64,000 bases of DNA, from NCBI GenBank assembly GCA_947498815.1, contig CANMLU010000019.1:1-64000 (forward strand), read 5' to 3'. The position numbers and the translations under genes were made by a program. The first letter of the stretch is position 1. Each line of letters opens with the position of its first letter. The stretch comes from an uncultured Aquimarina sp. GTDB lineage: Bacteria > Bacteroidota > Bacteroidia > Flavobacteriales > Flavobacteriaceae. This document shows, one piece after another, positions 43,936 to 53,695 of the stretch. The notes under the pieces were generated by a model. The model saw only the letters and a program-made list of their open reading frames with translations, ran no database searches and was not told where the DNA came from.

Positions 43936-44634
43936 ATGAAAATCGCGCTACTAGGATATGGCAAAATGGGGAAAACCATTGAGAAAATTGCAATACAAAG
44001 AGGCCATACCATTGTACTAAAAGTAGACAAAGATGACAGTCAATATGATGTCTCTGTTGCGGATGTTGCCATTGATTTTAGTATTCCTTCAGCAGCGGTT
44101 AATAACATCACTAATTGTTTTAATGCCAATGTGCCTATAGTATCCGGCACTACAGGTTGGCTGGAATATTATGAGATGATCCTGGATTTATGTAAAGAAA
44201 AAAAAGGTGGTTTTATATACGCTTCAAATTATAGCCTTGGGGTGAATCTTTTCTTTGAACTCAATAAAAAATTAGCAAAAATGATGAATCCAGTGGAAGG
44301 GTATAAAATTGCCATGGAAGAAATTCATCATACCGAGAAATTGGATGCACCCAGCGGCACAGCTATTACGCTTGCCGAAGGTGTTATTGAAAACTCTGAC
44401 AAAAAGCAATGGCAATTAGATCATGAAGACGAAAAAACAATTCCGATTACGGCTAAAAGAATTGATAAAGTTCCTGGTACGCATACGGTAACCTACTCAT
44501 CCGAGGTAGACGATATTGAAATCAAACATACTGCTCATAATCGAAATGGGTTTGCTCTTGGAGCAGTTGTGGCAGCAGAATGGTTAAAAGATAAAACAGG
44601 TGTTTTTACAATGAAAGACGTATTGGGGTTGTAA
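43936..44634 (+). CDS. dapB: 4-hydroxy-tetrahydrodipicolinate reductase
   Basis: 232 aa, a bit shorter than E. coli DapB. NAD(P) motif LLGYGKMGKTIE (4-15), VSGTTGW, and the catalytic EEIHHTEKLDAPSGTAI with the conserved H-H and K. It acts in the diaminopimelate/lysine pathway that feeds peptidoglycan. Next gene lepB follows after 54 nt. Confidence 0.96.
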   Translation: MKIALLGYGKMGKTIEKIAIQRGHTIVLKVDKDDSQYDVSVADVAIDFSIPSAAVNNITNCFNANVPIVSGTTGWLEYYEMILDLCKEKKGGFIYASNYSLGVNLFFELNKKLAKMMNPVEGYKIAMEEIHHTEKLDAPSGTAITLAEGVIENSDKKQWQLDHEDEKTIPITAKRIDKVPGTHTVTYSSEVDDIEIKHTAHNRNGFALGAVVAAEWLKDKTGVFTMKDVLGL

Positions 44635-44688
44635 AAAGTGTAACACTTAATGAATTAAAGGTACTTATACTAAAAAATATATTTAAAG

Positions 44689-46266
44689 ATGATACTTACA
44701 GAATGGTTTATTTTTTTCTTCGTATTACAGGTGATTCACTTTCTGGGAACCTGGAAATTATATGTCAAAGCAGGTAGACAAGCATGGGAAGCTTTGGTTC
44801 CTGTTTATAATGCGGTTATTTTAATGAAAATTATAAATCGCCCTTGGTGGTGGGTTATACTCTTATTTATACCTGTTATCAATGTAATCATGTTACCCGT
44901 ACTTTGGGTGGAAACCATAAGAAGTTTTGGTAAAAATACAACTACCGATACTATTCTGGTCATTGTCACTCTTGGATTTTATATCTTTTATGTCAATTAT
45001 ATGCTTGATGTTACGTACATCGAAGATCGTGACTTAAAACCACGAACGGCTACTGGCGAATGGGTAAGTTCCATTTTGTTTGCTGTTGTTGCGGCTACCA
45101 TTGTGCATACGTATTTTATGCAACCCTATACCATCCCTACTGGATCTTTGGAAAGAACTTTGCTGGTTGGGGACTTCTTATTTGTAAGTAAATTTCATTA
45201 TGGAGCACGTACTCCAATGACTGCGGTATCTTTTCCAATGGTTCATGACACTATACCATTGGTAAGAACAAAATCGTATATGAGCAAGCCTCAATATCCA
45301 TATTTTAGATTACCCGGTTTTCAAAAAATCAAACGAAACGATATTGTTGTGTTTAGTTGGCCTATAGATACTGTAAGTAAGTTTAGGGATCGTTCTAATC
45401 TAGGACATTACAAACCCATTGATAAAAAATCGAACTATGTAAAGCGCTGTGTAGGTATTCCTGGAGATTCTTTATCGGTAGTTGATGGCTATGTATATAT
45501 AAACGGAACAAAGAATGAACTACCAGAACGAGCTCAAGTACAATTCACATATACTGGAGACACAAAAGGTAGTAGCTTTAATCTTCAAAACTTATATGAT
45601 CGTTATAGGATAAAAGCAAAAGATCCTCAAGAATTTGGATATAATGAACAGAGCTTTTATATTAAAGGAATGACTTCTGAGGCTGCTGCCAAGTTCAAAA
45701 ACCACCCAAATGTATCTAGTATAAAGCGAATTGTTTCTCCGAAAGGTCAAAAAGATTCTAATATTTTTCCTAATAATGGAAAAGTAAATTGGAATTCAGA
45801 CAATTTTGGAGCGATTTATATTCCAGAGGCCGGCAAAACGGTAAAAATGGATCTTAAAAGTTTTTCGTTATATCGTAGAATCATCGAAGTTTATGAAGGG
45901 TCTGAATTAGGTATTGATAATAAACTTACCGTCAATGGCACACAAATATTGCTAAACGGAAAACCAATAGATAGTTACACCTTTAAACAAGATTATTACT
46001 GGATGATGGGAGATAACCGTCATAATAGTGAAGATAGTCGCGTTTGGGGATATGTACCGGCAAACCATGTTGTAGGTAAACCTGTTTTTGTATGGTTTAG
46101 TTGGGACACCAATGCAAAAGGCCTTTTAAATAAAATACGATGGGAACGCATGTTTACAACGGTCGGTGGAAGTGGACAGCCTGTATCCTATTTTAAATAC
46201 TTTCTTATCCTGATGGCCGGTTGGATTATTTACGGTCAGTATCGCAAAAGGAAAAAAAACGCATAA
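44689..46266 (+). CDS. lepB: Signal peptidase I, long Bacteroidota form
   Basis: 525 aa. The N-terminal ~110 residues carry several membrane helices resembling the DUF5684 domain (WEALVPVYNAVILMKIINRPWWW). The peptidase follows: catalytic S153 (PTGSLERTLL), K252 (YVKRCVGIPGDS) and the later GDNRHNSEDSR box. A ~170 residue insert sits between box D and box E, and a helix closes the C-terminus. It cleaves Sec signal peptides at the periplasmic side. Confidence 0.95.
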   Translation: MILTEWFIFFFVLQVIHFLGTWKLYVKAGRQAWEALVPVYNAVILMKIINRPWWWVILLFIPVINVIMLPVLWVETIRSFGKNTTTDTILVIVTLGFYIFYVNYMLDVTYIEDRDLKPRTATGEWVSSILFAVVAATIVHTYFMQPYTIPTGSLERTLLVGDFLFVSKFHYGARTPMTAVSFPMVHDTIPLVRTKSYMSKPQYPYFRLPGFQKIKRNDIVVFSWPIDTVSKFRDRSNLGHYKPIDKKSNYVKRCVGIPGDSLSVVDGYVYINGTKNELPERAQVQFTYTGDTKGSSFNLQNLYDRYRIKAKDPQEFGYNEQSFYIKGMTSEAAAKFKNHPNVSSIKRIVSPKGQKDSNIFPNNGKVNWNSDNFGAIYIPEAGKTVKMDLKSFSLYRRIIEVYEGSELGIDNKLTVNGTQILLNGKPIDSYTFKQDYYWMMGDNRHNSEDSRVWGYVPANHVVGKPVFVWFSWDTNAKGLLNKIRWERMFTTVGGSGQPVSYFKYFLILMAGWIIYGQYRKRKKNA

Positions 46267-46311
46267 GACAATTTGTCTAACTAAACATTACTCTAAATTA
46301 GTTTAGTAACA

Positions 46312-46935
46312 GTGAATACTACTCTACTCCATCCAATGTATTTTGGTTCCATAGCGCAATACGCTGTTATGGCACAATCAGAATCTATTGTTTTCGAAAA
46401 TGAAGACAATTATCAAAAACAAACCTATCGCAACCGTACTTATATTTATGGAGCGAACGGAAAGTTATTATTGAGCATTCCCATAAAACATATAGGTAAA
46501 TATAATAGGCAATTATATAAGGATGTACGAATAGAGAATGATTTTCCGTGGCAGGCACAGCATTGGAAATCCTTGGAAACGGCCTATAGAACCTCGCCTT
46601 TTTTTGAATACTATGAAGATGAGTTCGCTCCATTATTTGAAAAACCCAAAGAATTTCTCTTGGATTTTAATTATGAATGCATGCAAGCGGTTATAGACTG
46701 CCTTCAGCTGGAATGTTCCTTTACCAAAACCAATGAATATTTCAGAAAACCCAATGATGTAAATGATCTAAGACGTTTGATTGATGCCAAAAAGGAAAAA
46801 CCCTATAATTTATCATCTTATATCCAGGTTTTTGAAGATAAACATGGGTTTATCGGTAATCTTTCTATTTTGGATTTATTGTTTAATGAAGGAACCAATG
46901 CACTTACTTATTTAGAGAATCAAAAGATTTTTTAA
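46312..46935 (+). CDS. WbqC family protein (GTG start)
   Basis: 207 aa. GTG at 46312 gives MNTTLLHPMYFGSIAQYAVMAQSE, matching the usual WbqC N-terminus (LLHPxYF), so the later ATG is rejected. It contains YRNRTYIYGANGKLLLSIPI, WQAQHWKSLETAYRTSPFFEYY. WbqC proteins are linked to surface polysaccharide synthesis or lysine-type cyclisation, but the reaction is not settled. Its stop overlaps the next start (TAATG). Confidence 0.85.
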   Translation: MNTTLLHPMYFGSIAQYAVMAQSESIVFENEDNYQKQTYRNRTYIYGANGKLLLSIPIKHIGKYNRQLYKDVRIENDFPWQAQHWKSLETAYRTSPFFEYYEDEFAPLFEKPKEFLLDFNYECMQAVIDCLQLECSFTKTNEYFRKPNDVNDLRRLIDAKKEKPYNLSSYIQVFEDKHGFIGNLSILDLLFNEGTNALTYLENQKIF

Positions 46936-47243
46936 TGATTCGACCGATCATACATTACGGGCTTCACCTAGTAATTCCCTTATTGATTGCAATACTTTTT
47001 TTTCCGAAGCAATGGAAAAAAACATACCTTCTATTTTTGTGTGCAATGTTTATTGATCTTGATCACTTAATAGCAGCGCCCATTTTTGATCCAAACCGTT
47101 GTAGTATAGGATATCATCCTTTACATAGCTATTATGCTATTTTTGGGTATATAGCACTATTATTTTTTCCTAAAACAAGAATCATTGGCTTCGCATTACT
47201 TTGGCACATCGTCACTGATTGGGTAGATTGCTGGATGATGTAA
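46935..47243 (+). CDS. DUF6122-like membrane protein
   Basis: 102 aa with three or four hydrophobic helices. FIDLDHLIAAPIFDPNRCSIGYHPLHSYYAI and LLWHIVTDWVDCW show the Asp/His-rich membrane pattern of the small family found behind lepB/wbqC in flavobacteria (and of YdjM-type hydrolases). The conserved His and Asp suggest a metal site. Overlaps the WbqC gene by 1 nt, so it is co-translated. Confidence 0.78.
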   Translation: MIRPIIHYGLHLVIPLLIAILFFPKQWKKTYLLFLCAMFIDLDHLIAAPIFDPNRCSIGYHPLHSYYAIFGYIALLFFPKTRIIGFALLWHIVTDWVDCWMM

Positions 47244-47333
47244 ATACGGTTTACACTTTCATTTCCAAAATATTGATTACATTTATTGTAAGCACAACGA
47301 CAATAAACATATTTTTTAATGTATTCTTTATCT

Positions 47334-48116
47334 ATGAACAGATTTATATTTTTTATCGTATTTTTTGCCTTACTTTCCTGTGGAAAACAATCGCAAAAAT
47401 CCAAAAACAATGTTGATCAACAAGTAGCAAAACAAGAGACTCCAATCATTCAAATAGACCTAAAAAGGTCTGACTCTATATCCATTGATACGGAATTAGC
47501 AAGTAAACTTTCTAAAAAGGAGATTTCATCAATTTTTACAAGAAGAAAAGAAAATCAGGTAGGTATTTCAAACACTATTTACCAGGCATATTCTTATAAA
47601 GATAAATCTGGTGAGTATTTCTTGGTACTAACAGACCATATGAAAGGACTAAATGATGAAAAAGACACCCTCTACGATAATATTTATGCAGTTAATGTAA
47701 CTAACAAAAATAATCAGTTTAAAAAGAGATCTACCATCCAGGATAAAATAGATGAAGATTGGGAAACATCCATTGGCTTTTGGAACAGGTACTCCGAAAT
47801 ATCAGATTTTGATAATGATGGTCTTGTAGATCTTATCGTAGTGTATGGCACTATGGGTCAAGATATGCACACCGATGGTAGAGTTAGAATCTTAACATAT
47901 CATGGTAAAAAAAGAATAACGATCAAACATCAAAACAGCGACTTTGGTGACGGAAGGGTTACCCAAATCAATTCAAAGTTTTATTTATTGCCCACACCAA
48001 TACAACAAAAGGTGAAAGAAAAAATAAGACTTATGATAAGAAACGGACACGCTGTTTTTTCACAAGATTGGGAAAAGAAAATGAAAAAGGAAGCCGTGCG
48101 TATAGAAGGTGAGTAA
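47334..48116 (+). CDS. Lipoprotein with Asp-rich FG-GAP-like motif
   Basis: 260 aa from the ATG at 47334, which places the lipobox LLSC at Cys16; the upstream ATG at 47319 adds only five residues. The mature protein has one Ca-binding-type loop, DFDNDGLVDLIVVYGT, as in VCBS/FG-GAP repeats. Otherwise unknown; it may resemble surface-polysaccharide-associated flavobacterial lipoproteins. It converges with the EEP gene without an obvious terminator. Confidence 0.78.
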   Translation: MNRFIFFIVFFALLSCGKQSQKSKNNVDQQVAKQETPIIQIDLKRSDSISIDTELASKLSKKEISSIFTRRKENQVGISNTIYQAYSYKDKSGEYFLVLTDHMKGLNDEKDTLYDNIYAVNVTNKNNQFKKRSTIQDKIDEDWETSIGFWNRYSEISDFDNDGLVDLIVVYGTMGQDMHTDGRVRILTYHGKKRITIKHQNSDFGDGRVTQINSKFYLLPTPIQQKVKEKIRLMIRNGHAVFSQDWEKKMKKEAVRIEGE

Positions 48117-48142
48117 GGTCAAAAAAATACAGCAACCTATAA

Positions 48143-49159
48143 TCACAACTTTACTCTTGATGATATAGGATAATGATCAGAGAGTTCTTCTTTAAAAGTT
48201 TGAAACCCTAGAACATCAATTTCTTTGGGTATCAATATAAAATCTATTCGTACGGGAAATAAGTCAAACTCAAAAGTTTTACCAAAACCACTTCCCTCCT
48301 CTTTAAAGGTATCTATAAGTCCCTCGGACTTCACTTTATTATACACATATGAATATGCAGTATTATTAAAATCTCCCATTACAATATTTTTGTAAGGCGA
48401 GGTTTTCATATGCTCAATCAATAGATCGACTTGTTCTTGCTGTCGTTCAAAAGAGATCTGTACTCTTTTTAGTAGTTTTTGTGAATCTTTGGTATCTAAT
48501 CTATCTGTATTAGAACTTATTTTATGGGATTGTAGATGTACATTATAAACCCTCACGGTATCGTTATGAATAGTAATGTCCGAAAAAATAATATTATTGG
48601 CCGTACCTTTAAACTGTAACGATCCTTCATCAATTATCGGGAATCTTGAAAAAATCACCAGTGCCAACTCTCCATTATCATTATTAAAATTCTGATATGT
48701 ATATTGAAATTGGCTAAAATCAACATCGGGATTATTATAAAATTCCTGTGCACAGAAAATATCTGCGTTTTGTCCTTTTACAAATTTTGATATATCCTGG
48801 GGAATAGATTTCGAATCGATCCAATCAAAACGATTAAAACTTCTCACATTAAAACTCAATAAGGAGATTCCTTCTTCTTCTTCATTTGTCGACTTTCCTC
48901 CTAACTTATATAGTGAAGATATATGAGATATTCCAAAAACAAGAACTACCAGAGAGAGTATCAATTTCTTATCCATTTGGATGACCCAATACAATAAGAA
49001 CAGCACATTAATAATTATTAAGATAGGTACCGCAAGGCTTAAAACAGACAATAACGGAAATGTTTTTGGAGACACATATGGTAATAGGTAGGACATCAAT
49101 AGCGCAAAAGCAACTAGAGAATTAATAATAAAAACAATTTTATTAATCAGCCTACTCAT
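48143..49159 (-). CDS. Endonuclease/exonuclease/phosphatase family membrane protein
   Basis: 338 aa. Three hydrophobic helices in the first ~85 residues, then the EEP domain: SLLSFNVRSFNRFDW, CAQEFYN (Glu), NIVMGDFNNTAYSYVY (Asp-x-Asn) and the final ELSDHYPI (Ser-Asp-His). It could hydrolyse a phosphodiester or phospholipid at the periplasmic side; the substrate is not known. It is the last gene of the mutL - rhomboid - rhomboid - EEP run. Confidence 0.9.
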   Translation of the reverse strand: MSRLINKIVFIINSLVAFALLMSYLLPYVSPKTFPLLSVLSLAVPILIIINVLFLLYWVIQMDKKLILSLVVLVFGISHISSLYKLGGKSTNEEEEGISLLSFNVRSFNRFDWIDSKSIPQDISKFVKGQNADIFCAQEFYNNPDVDFSQFQYTYQNFNNDNGELALVIFSRFPIIDEGSLQFKGTANNIIFSDITIHNDTVRVYNVHLQSHKISSNTDRLDTKDSQKLLKRVQISFERQQEQVDLLIEHMKTSPYKNIVMGDFNNTAYSYVYNKVKSEGLIDTFKEEGSGFGKTFEFDLFPVRIDFILIPKEIDVLGFQTFKEELSDHYPISSRVKL

Positions 49160-49166
49160 ATCGCCT

Positions 49167-50069
49167 TTATTCCTTACCCGCTTTAAACAAAAAGTCTTTT
49201 TCTTCTTTTGTTAAACTTTCATACCCACTTTTACTGATTTTATCCAGAATCGCATCAATTTGTTTTTGGTTTGGGTTTTTTACTGAAGAAGTTCTTGTGG
49301 TTTTGGTGGTCTTCTTATGAGTTTTTGATTTATGAACAGTTTTCAAAGGGCTTTTCTTCTTTGAAGTAAACATATTTGCAAAACCATCCATGAGTTTCTC
49401 AAACCAAGAACCAATATCATTTCCTTTTTTAAGCTGCACGGCATACAAATAACCAAACAATGCACCTCCCAAATGTGCTATATGCCCACCAGCGTTACTC
49501 ACTGGGATTTGAACAATATCTAAAATCACAAAAAAAGCAGCTATCCACCAAAACTTAACACTTCCCAAAAAGAGCAAACGTATTGTCATATAGGGAATAT
49601 ATGTAGCAATAGCAATCAAGATTGCCATAACTGAAGCAGAGGCTCCAAGGAGATATGAATTTCCGACTTGAGAAAAAGCAGGAAACAAATTATAAGAAAC
49701 CATATAGAGTAATGCTCCAAAAACAGCTCCCAAAAAATAAACGGTCAATGCTCTTTTACCAGATATATATTGTATAAAATACCTTCCGGCAAAGTACAAA
49801 ATAATCATATTGGATGCCAGATGCCAGATACCGCTATGCAAAAATGCATAGGTAAAAATAGTCCAGGGTTTGGTAATAAATTCATTAACTTCTTTTGGAA
49901 AAACAAACCAATCCAACAATGAACTATTTTCTGCCCCAAACAAAAAAGTAAATGTTCTAAGCAAATAAAAGGATACAAATATCAGAACGTTGATTACGAT
50001 CAACTTCTCAATAACTGTAATCGTCTTAAATTTTATTTTTAAATCTTCTAGTAACGACATCAATTCCAA
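49167..50069 (-). CDS. Rhomboid intramembrane serine protease, long form
   Basis: 300 aa. Six membrane helices with HSGIWHLASNMI, the Ser motif GASASVM and the His in GGHIAHLGGALFGYL. The C-terminal ~75 residues are Lys/Thr-rich, with an ending KQIDAILDKISKSGYESLTKEEKDFLF typical of a DUF6576 tail. It cleaves membrane proteins within the bilayer. It overlaps the first rhomboid gene by 10 nt. Confidence 0.93.
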   Translation of the reverse strand: MELMSLLEDLKIKFKTITVIEKLIVINVLIFVSFYLLRTFTFLFGAENSSLLDWFVFPKEVNEFITKPWTIFTYAFLHSGIWHLASNMIILYFAGRYFIQYISGKRALTVYFLGAVFGALLYMVSYNLFPAFSQVGNSYLLGASASVMAILIAIATYIPYMTIRLLFLGSVKFWWIAAFFVILDIVQIPVSNAGGHIAHLGGALFGYLYAVQLKKGNDIGSWFEKLMDGFANMFTSKKKSPLKTVHKSKTHKKTTKTTRTSSVKNPNQKQIDAILDKISKSGYESLTKEEKDFLFKAGKE

Positions 50070-50812
50070 CGATGTTTATTAAACGAATTTTTTTTCCAGT
50101 ACCACATGGTTATAAAGCCAATTACAGCTCCACCGATATGCGCCCAATGAGCAACATTGGAAGGCCCCAAAACCGCCTGGCCTGTAATCCCTCCATACAA
50201 ATCCAATAAGAAATATCCTCCTATCAAATATTTTGCTTTAATCGGAATTGGAATAAAGATAATATATAAAGGTAAATTGGGATACAACACCGCAAATGCC
50301 GCCAGGACGCCAAAAATAGCTCCAGAAGCACCTACCATTGGAGAAATATAAGATCCAATCATTTTTTCGGTAACCTCTTGAGGTATACTAGGATAAACTT
50401 TATATTGACCCGTACTTATGGTTTCTTGTATAAATGCAGTGATTTCTGAAGGAGAAAATCCTGCATCCAAATATGCTTGATATCCCGGACTAAATTGGAA
50501 GTAGGTAAACAATATCTGAAATCCTACGGCTCCTAAGCCAGAAAAGAAATAGATAAAAAGGAATTTTGTTTGACCAATTGAAGTTTCGAGGTGGCTGCCA
50601 AACATGTACAGGGCGAACATATTAAAAAAGATATGCCCTGTACCTCCATGCATAAACATATGCGTAATGATTTGCCATATCTGAAAATTTTCATTCTTAG
50701 GAAACCATAATGCAAACCATTCAAAAGCCTTGTCTCCAAGCGTTGACGCCCCTATAAAAACAAGAATATTAATAATCAATAAGACCTTAACTGTTTCTGT
50801 AATTCTCCCCAT
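50060..50812 (-). CDS. Rhomboid intramembrane serine protease
   Basis: 250 aa with six or more helices. MHGGTGHIFFNMFALYMFGSHLE, Ser in VGASGAIFGVLAAF and His in VAHWAHIGGAVIGF form the catalytic dyad. A ~50 residue loop between helices 3 and 4 is unusual. Located between mutL (7 nt) and the second rhomboid gene (overlap), so the tandem pair is co-expressed; they may have arisen by duplication. Confidence 0.93.
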   Translation of the reverse strand: MGRITETVKVLLIINILVFIGASTLGDKAFEWFALWFPKNENFQIWQIITHMFMHGGTGHIFFNMFALYMFGSHLETSIGQTKFLFIYFFSGLGAVGFQILFTYFQFSPGYQAYLDAGFSPSEITAFIQETISTGQYKVYPSIPQEVTEKMIGSYISPMVGASGAIFGVLAAFAVLYPNLPLYIIFIPIPIKAKYLIGGYFLLDLYGGITGQAVLGPSNVAHWAHIGGAVIGFITMWYWKKNSFNKHRWN

Positions 50813-50819
50813 TTATATT

Positions 50820-52691
50820 TTAAAATTTCTTATCGATCTCATCTACTGTTAACGTGATGAAAGTCGGCTTATTATCTGGTGTTATCGTAGGTTCTGTACA
50901 GGCAAAGAGGCTATTTACCATATATTGTTGTTGTTCTGGAGCTAGTTCTACCCCCGTTCTAACGGCTATACTCCTGGCCATTGATTTGGCTAATAGATCT
51001 GTTTGAGAAAATCCACTATCCGGGACTTCGTTTTCAAGATCGTTGATCAATTGTTCTAATAAAACAGAGACTTCTTTTTCGGTAGCCACAGCCGGTATTC
51101 CTGTAATTTCAATTTCGCCCAGACGTTGTTCGCCAAAAATGAAACCAGTATTTTCTAATTGTTCTTTAACAGTTTCAAGAAGTGCTATTTCTTTTTTTGA
51201 AAAAGACAGTTTTAAAGGAAATAATAATTGTTGACTTACTGCACTGGCCATAGTAATACCACGCAATAGCTCTTCATATACTATTCGTTGATGTGCACGA
51301 TGTTGATTTACAATCACCATCCCACTCTTAATAGTGGTCACGATATACTTTCTTTGAAGTTGATATGTAGTGTGATTGGCCGTTGTCTTTTCTTCATTCT
51401 CAAAAATAGACCCCGTAACTTCTTCACTTTCGAACTCTACCGAAGAAAAGTCATTTTCCTTTGGTTTTGTTGTCTCCATTTCGGATTCTAATCCGACATA
51501 TAAGTTTTCCCAACTACCAGTAGATTCTTTTTTAAATGAAGTATAACTTTTTGATGATGTATTAGATCCCGTTATTTTTTCTTCTTTAAATGGATTAAAA
51601 CTTCGATCCACCTCGATCGTAGGCGTTTTGGCCATTTTACTTTTGTATTCGTATGGAGTATCCATAGACGAATCTCTATTAAAATCCAAAACCGGTGCTA
51701 CGTTAAACTGTCCCAAACTATGTTTTATCGTGGAACGCAACATAGCATACAACGCATGCTCATCTTCAAATTTAATCTCGGTCTTTGTAGGGTGAATATT
51801 AATATCTACGGATCTAGGATCAACCTGCAAGTAAATAAAATAACTTGGATGTGCTTTATCTTTTAACAAACCCTCAAAAGCTGCATTGACTGCATGATTC
51901 AAATAGGGGCTTTTTATAAATCTATCGTTCACAAAAAAGAATTGTTCTCCTCGAGATCTTTTGGCATATTCGGGTTTACCAACAAAACCACTAATAGTCA
52001 CCAGATCAGTTTCTTCTTTGACAGGTACTAATTTTTCATTTGTTTTTCCTCCAAAAATATTAACAATCCGCTGACGATTATTGGACAAGGGTAAATTAAA
52101 CACCTCGCTCCCATTATGATACATATCAAATTTCAAGGTAGGGTGAGCCATTGCAACGCGATGAAACTCATCAATAATATGGCGTAGCTCTACAGCATTT
52201 GATTTTAAAAAATTTCGTCTTGCAGGAATGTTATAGAACAAGTTTTTTACACTAATTGCCGTTCCTTTTGGAGTGACACAAATCTCTTGAGCAACGACTT
52301 CGCTACCTTCGATTTTAATTTCTGTACCGACTTCGTCTTTTTCTTGTTTGGTTTTTAACTCTACATGAGCAATTGCAGCAATCGAAGCCAATGCTTCTCC
52401 TCTAAATCCTTTAGTATTTAATTCAAAAAGATCTTCTGCAGATTTTATTTTTGAAGTAGCATGGCGCTCAAAACTTAATCGAGCGTCGGTAACACTCATC
52501 CCGATACCGTCATCGATAACCTGAATTAGCGTTTTACCTGCCTCTTTAATGATCAGTTTAATATGAGTAGCTTGCGCATCAATTGCGTTTTCCAACAGTT
52601 CTTTCACTACTGAAGCTGGTCTTTGAACCACCTCTCCAGCAGCAATTTGGTTGGCTACGTGATCTGGTAATAGTTGAATGATATCAGACAT
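50820..52691 (-). CDS. mutL: DNA mismatch repair protein MutL
   Basis: 623 aa. GHKL ATPase domain: KELLENAIDAQATHI, VIDDGIGM, TKGFRGEALASIAAI, then the transducer domain. The C-terminal domain has NQHRAHQRIVYEE near residue 462, where endonuclease-type MutL has DQHAxxExxxxE: the Asp, Ala and first Glu are replaced while the last Glu is kept. Whether it still nicks DNA is open. Starts directly after the small upstream gene. Confidence 0.96.
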   Translation of the reverse strand: MSDIIQLLPDHVANQIAAGEVVQRPASVVKELLENAIDAQATHIKLIIKEAGKTLIQVIDDGIGMSVTDARLSFERHATSKIKSAEDLFELNTKGFRGEALASIAAIAHVELKTKQEKDEVGTEIKIEGSEVVAQEICVTPKGTAISVKNLFYNIPARRNFLKSNAVELRHIIDEFHRVAMAHPTLKFDMYHNGSEVFNLPLSNNRQRIVNIFGGKTNEKLVPVKEETDLVTISGFVGKPEYAKRSRGEQFFFVNDRFIKSPYLNHAVNAAFEGLLKDKAHPSYFIYLQVDPRSVDINIHPTKTEIKFEDEHALYAMLRSTIKHSLGQFNVAPVLDFNRDSSMDTPYEYKSKMAKTPTIEVDRSFNPFKEEKITGSNTSSKSYTSFKKESTGSWENLYVGLESEMETTKPKENDFSSVEFESEEVTGSIFENEEKTTANHTTYQLQRKYIVTTIKSGMVIVNQHRAHQRIVYEELLRGITMASAVSQQLLFPLKLSFSKKEIALLETVKEQLENTGFIFGEQRLGEIEITGIPAVATEKEVSVLLEQLINDLENEVPDSGFSQTDLLAKSMARSIAVRTGVELAPEQQQYMVNSLFACTEPTITPDNKPTFITLTVDEIDKKF

Positions 52692-52985
52692 CTATCGTCT
52701 TGCAGTAAATATGGATAAATCAAAATCTATTATATACAAAAAGATAAAAACCAGCACCAAGGCTATATATATAACTCTTCTATTGATTTCTCGATTACCC
52801 CGATTGCGACTTGATGTACGTGCATCTGCCCAATGAGCTCCAAAATCAATATCATTTGTGGTATCGCGATATTTTGTAATCCTATTTTCAAAGTCATAGA
52901 TATTACCTTCACTTTTACCTTTATAATATCTAGGCGTGTAATTGAATCTTCGGTTTTTCTTTCTCTTAGGAATACTTAACTTCAC
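52692..52985 (-). CDS. Small membrane protein upstream of mutL
   Basis: 97 aa. A basic, Tyr-rich N-terminal part (KRKKNRRFNYTPRYYKGKSEG) and one transmembrane helix near the end (~72-88). Its stop codon abuts the mutL start. The same arrangement is conserved in many flavobacteria, often mis-named riboflavin synthase subunit beta; nothing in the sequence supports that name. Unknown function. Confidence 0.75.
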   Translation of the reverse strand: MKLSIPKRKKNRRFNYTPRYYKGKSEGNIYDFENRITKYRDTTNDIDFGAHWADARTSSRNRGNREINRRVIYIALVLVFIFLYIIDFDLSIFTARR

Positions 52986-53114
52986 GATTTGTTTCTATCT
53001 TTTGATTATCCAAATATACTTAAAATGCACTGCAATCTAAAGCTTTTAGCATTACAATAACATCAAAATATCAACAACAATGATCGTACCGTTTACTATA
53101 GCAAAGAGAAAAAG

Positions 53115-53621
53115 TTACTGTTTGTAGAACTTAGCATCTTTTCGTAATTGTGCCATTTTGATAGCCGCTATAGCCGCTTCTGTTCCTTTATTACCATGTT
53201 TACCACCAGAACGATCTATTGATTGCTGCATAGTATTATCGGTAAGTACACAAAAAACCACAGGGATATCGTTATTGATATTTAAGTCCTTGATCCCTTG
53301 TGTAACCCCTTCGCAAACAAAATCAAAATGCTTTGTTTCTCCTTGAATTACAGAACCAATGGCAATAACTGCATCGAGCATATCAAAAGATTCTTGCATC
53401 TTTTTACAACCATAGATCAATTCGAAACTACCGGGTACGTTCCAACGTACGATATTTTCTTTGATAGCTCCACAATCAATAAAAGCATCAAATGCACCTT
53501 GAAAAAGTCCCTGCGTGATATTTTCGTTCCATTCAGAAACAACAATCCCAAACCGAAAATCTTTCGCGTTTGGGATTGTGTTTTTATCGTATTGTGATAA
53601 ATTTTTGTTTTCTGTAGCCAT
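53115..53621 (-). CDS. ribH: 6,7-dimethyl-8-ribityllumazine synthase
   Basis: 168 aa. FRFGIVVSEWNENIT, VPGSFELIYGCKKM, AVIAIGSVIQGETKHFDFVCEGVTQGI and FCVLTDNTMQQSIDRSGGKHGNKGTEAA are the family motifs. It condenses the pyrimidine-amine and dihydroxybutanone phosphate in riboflavin synthesis. On the minus strand TAACTTTG (53636-53629) fits the -7 consensus and ends only seven bases before the ATG, so the transcript may be nearly leaderless. Confidence 0.96.
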   Translation of the reverse strand: MATENKNLSQYDKNTIPNAKDFRFGIVVSEWNENITQGLFQGAFDAFIDCGAIKENIVRWNVPGSFELIYGCKKMQESFDMLDAVIAIGSVIQGETKHFDFVCEGVTQGIKDLNINNDIPVVFCVLTDNTMQQSIDRSGGKHGNKGTEAAIAAIKMAQLRKDAKFYKQ

Positions 53622-53695
53622 ATGGGTTCAAAGTTATGTTGTTTCAGGTTTAAAGTTTCTTTTCAAACATGAAACAATAAACTTGAAACGATAAA

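Noticed and set aside
52692-52985. Riboflavin synthase subunit beta as a name for the small gene before mutL
   Set aside because: The sequence is a basic region plus one membrane helix; the true lumazine synthase is the next gene, 53115-53621.
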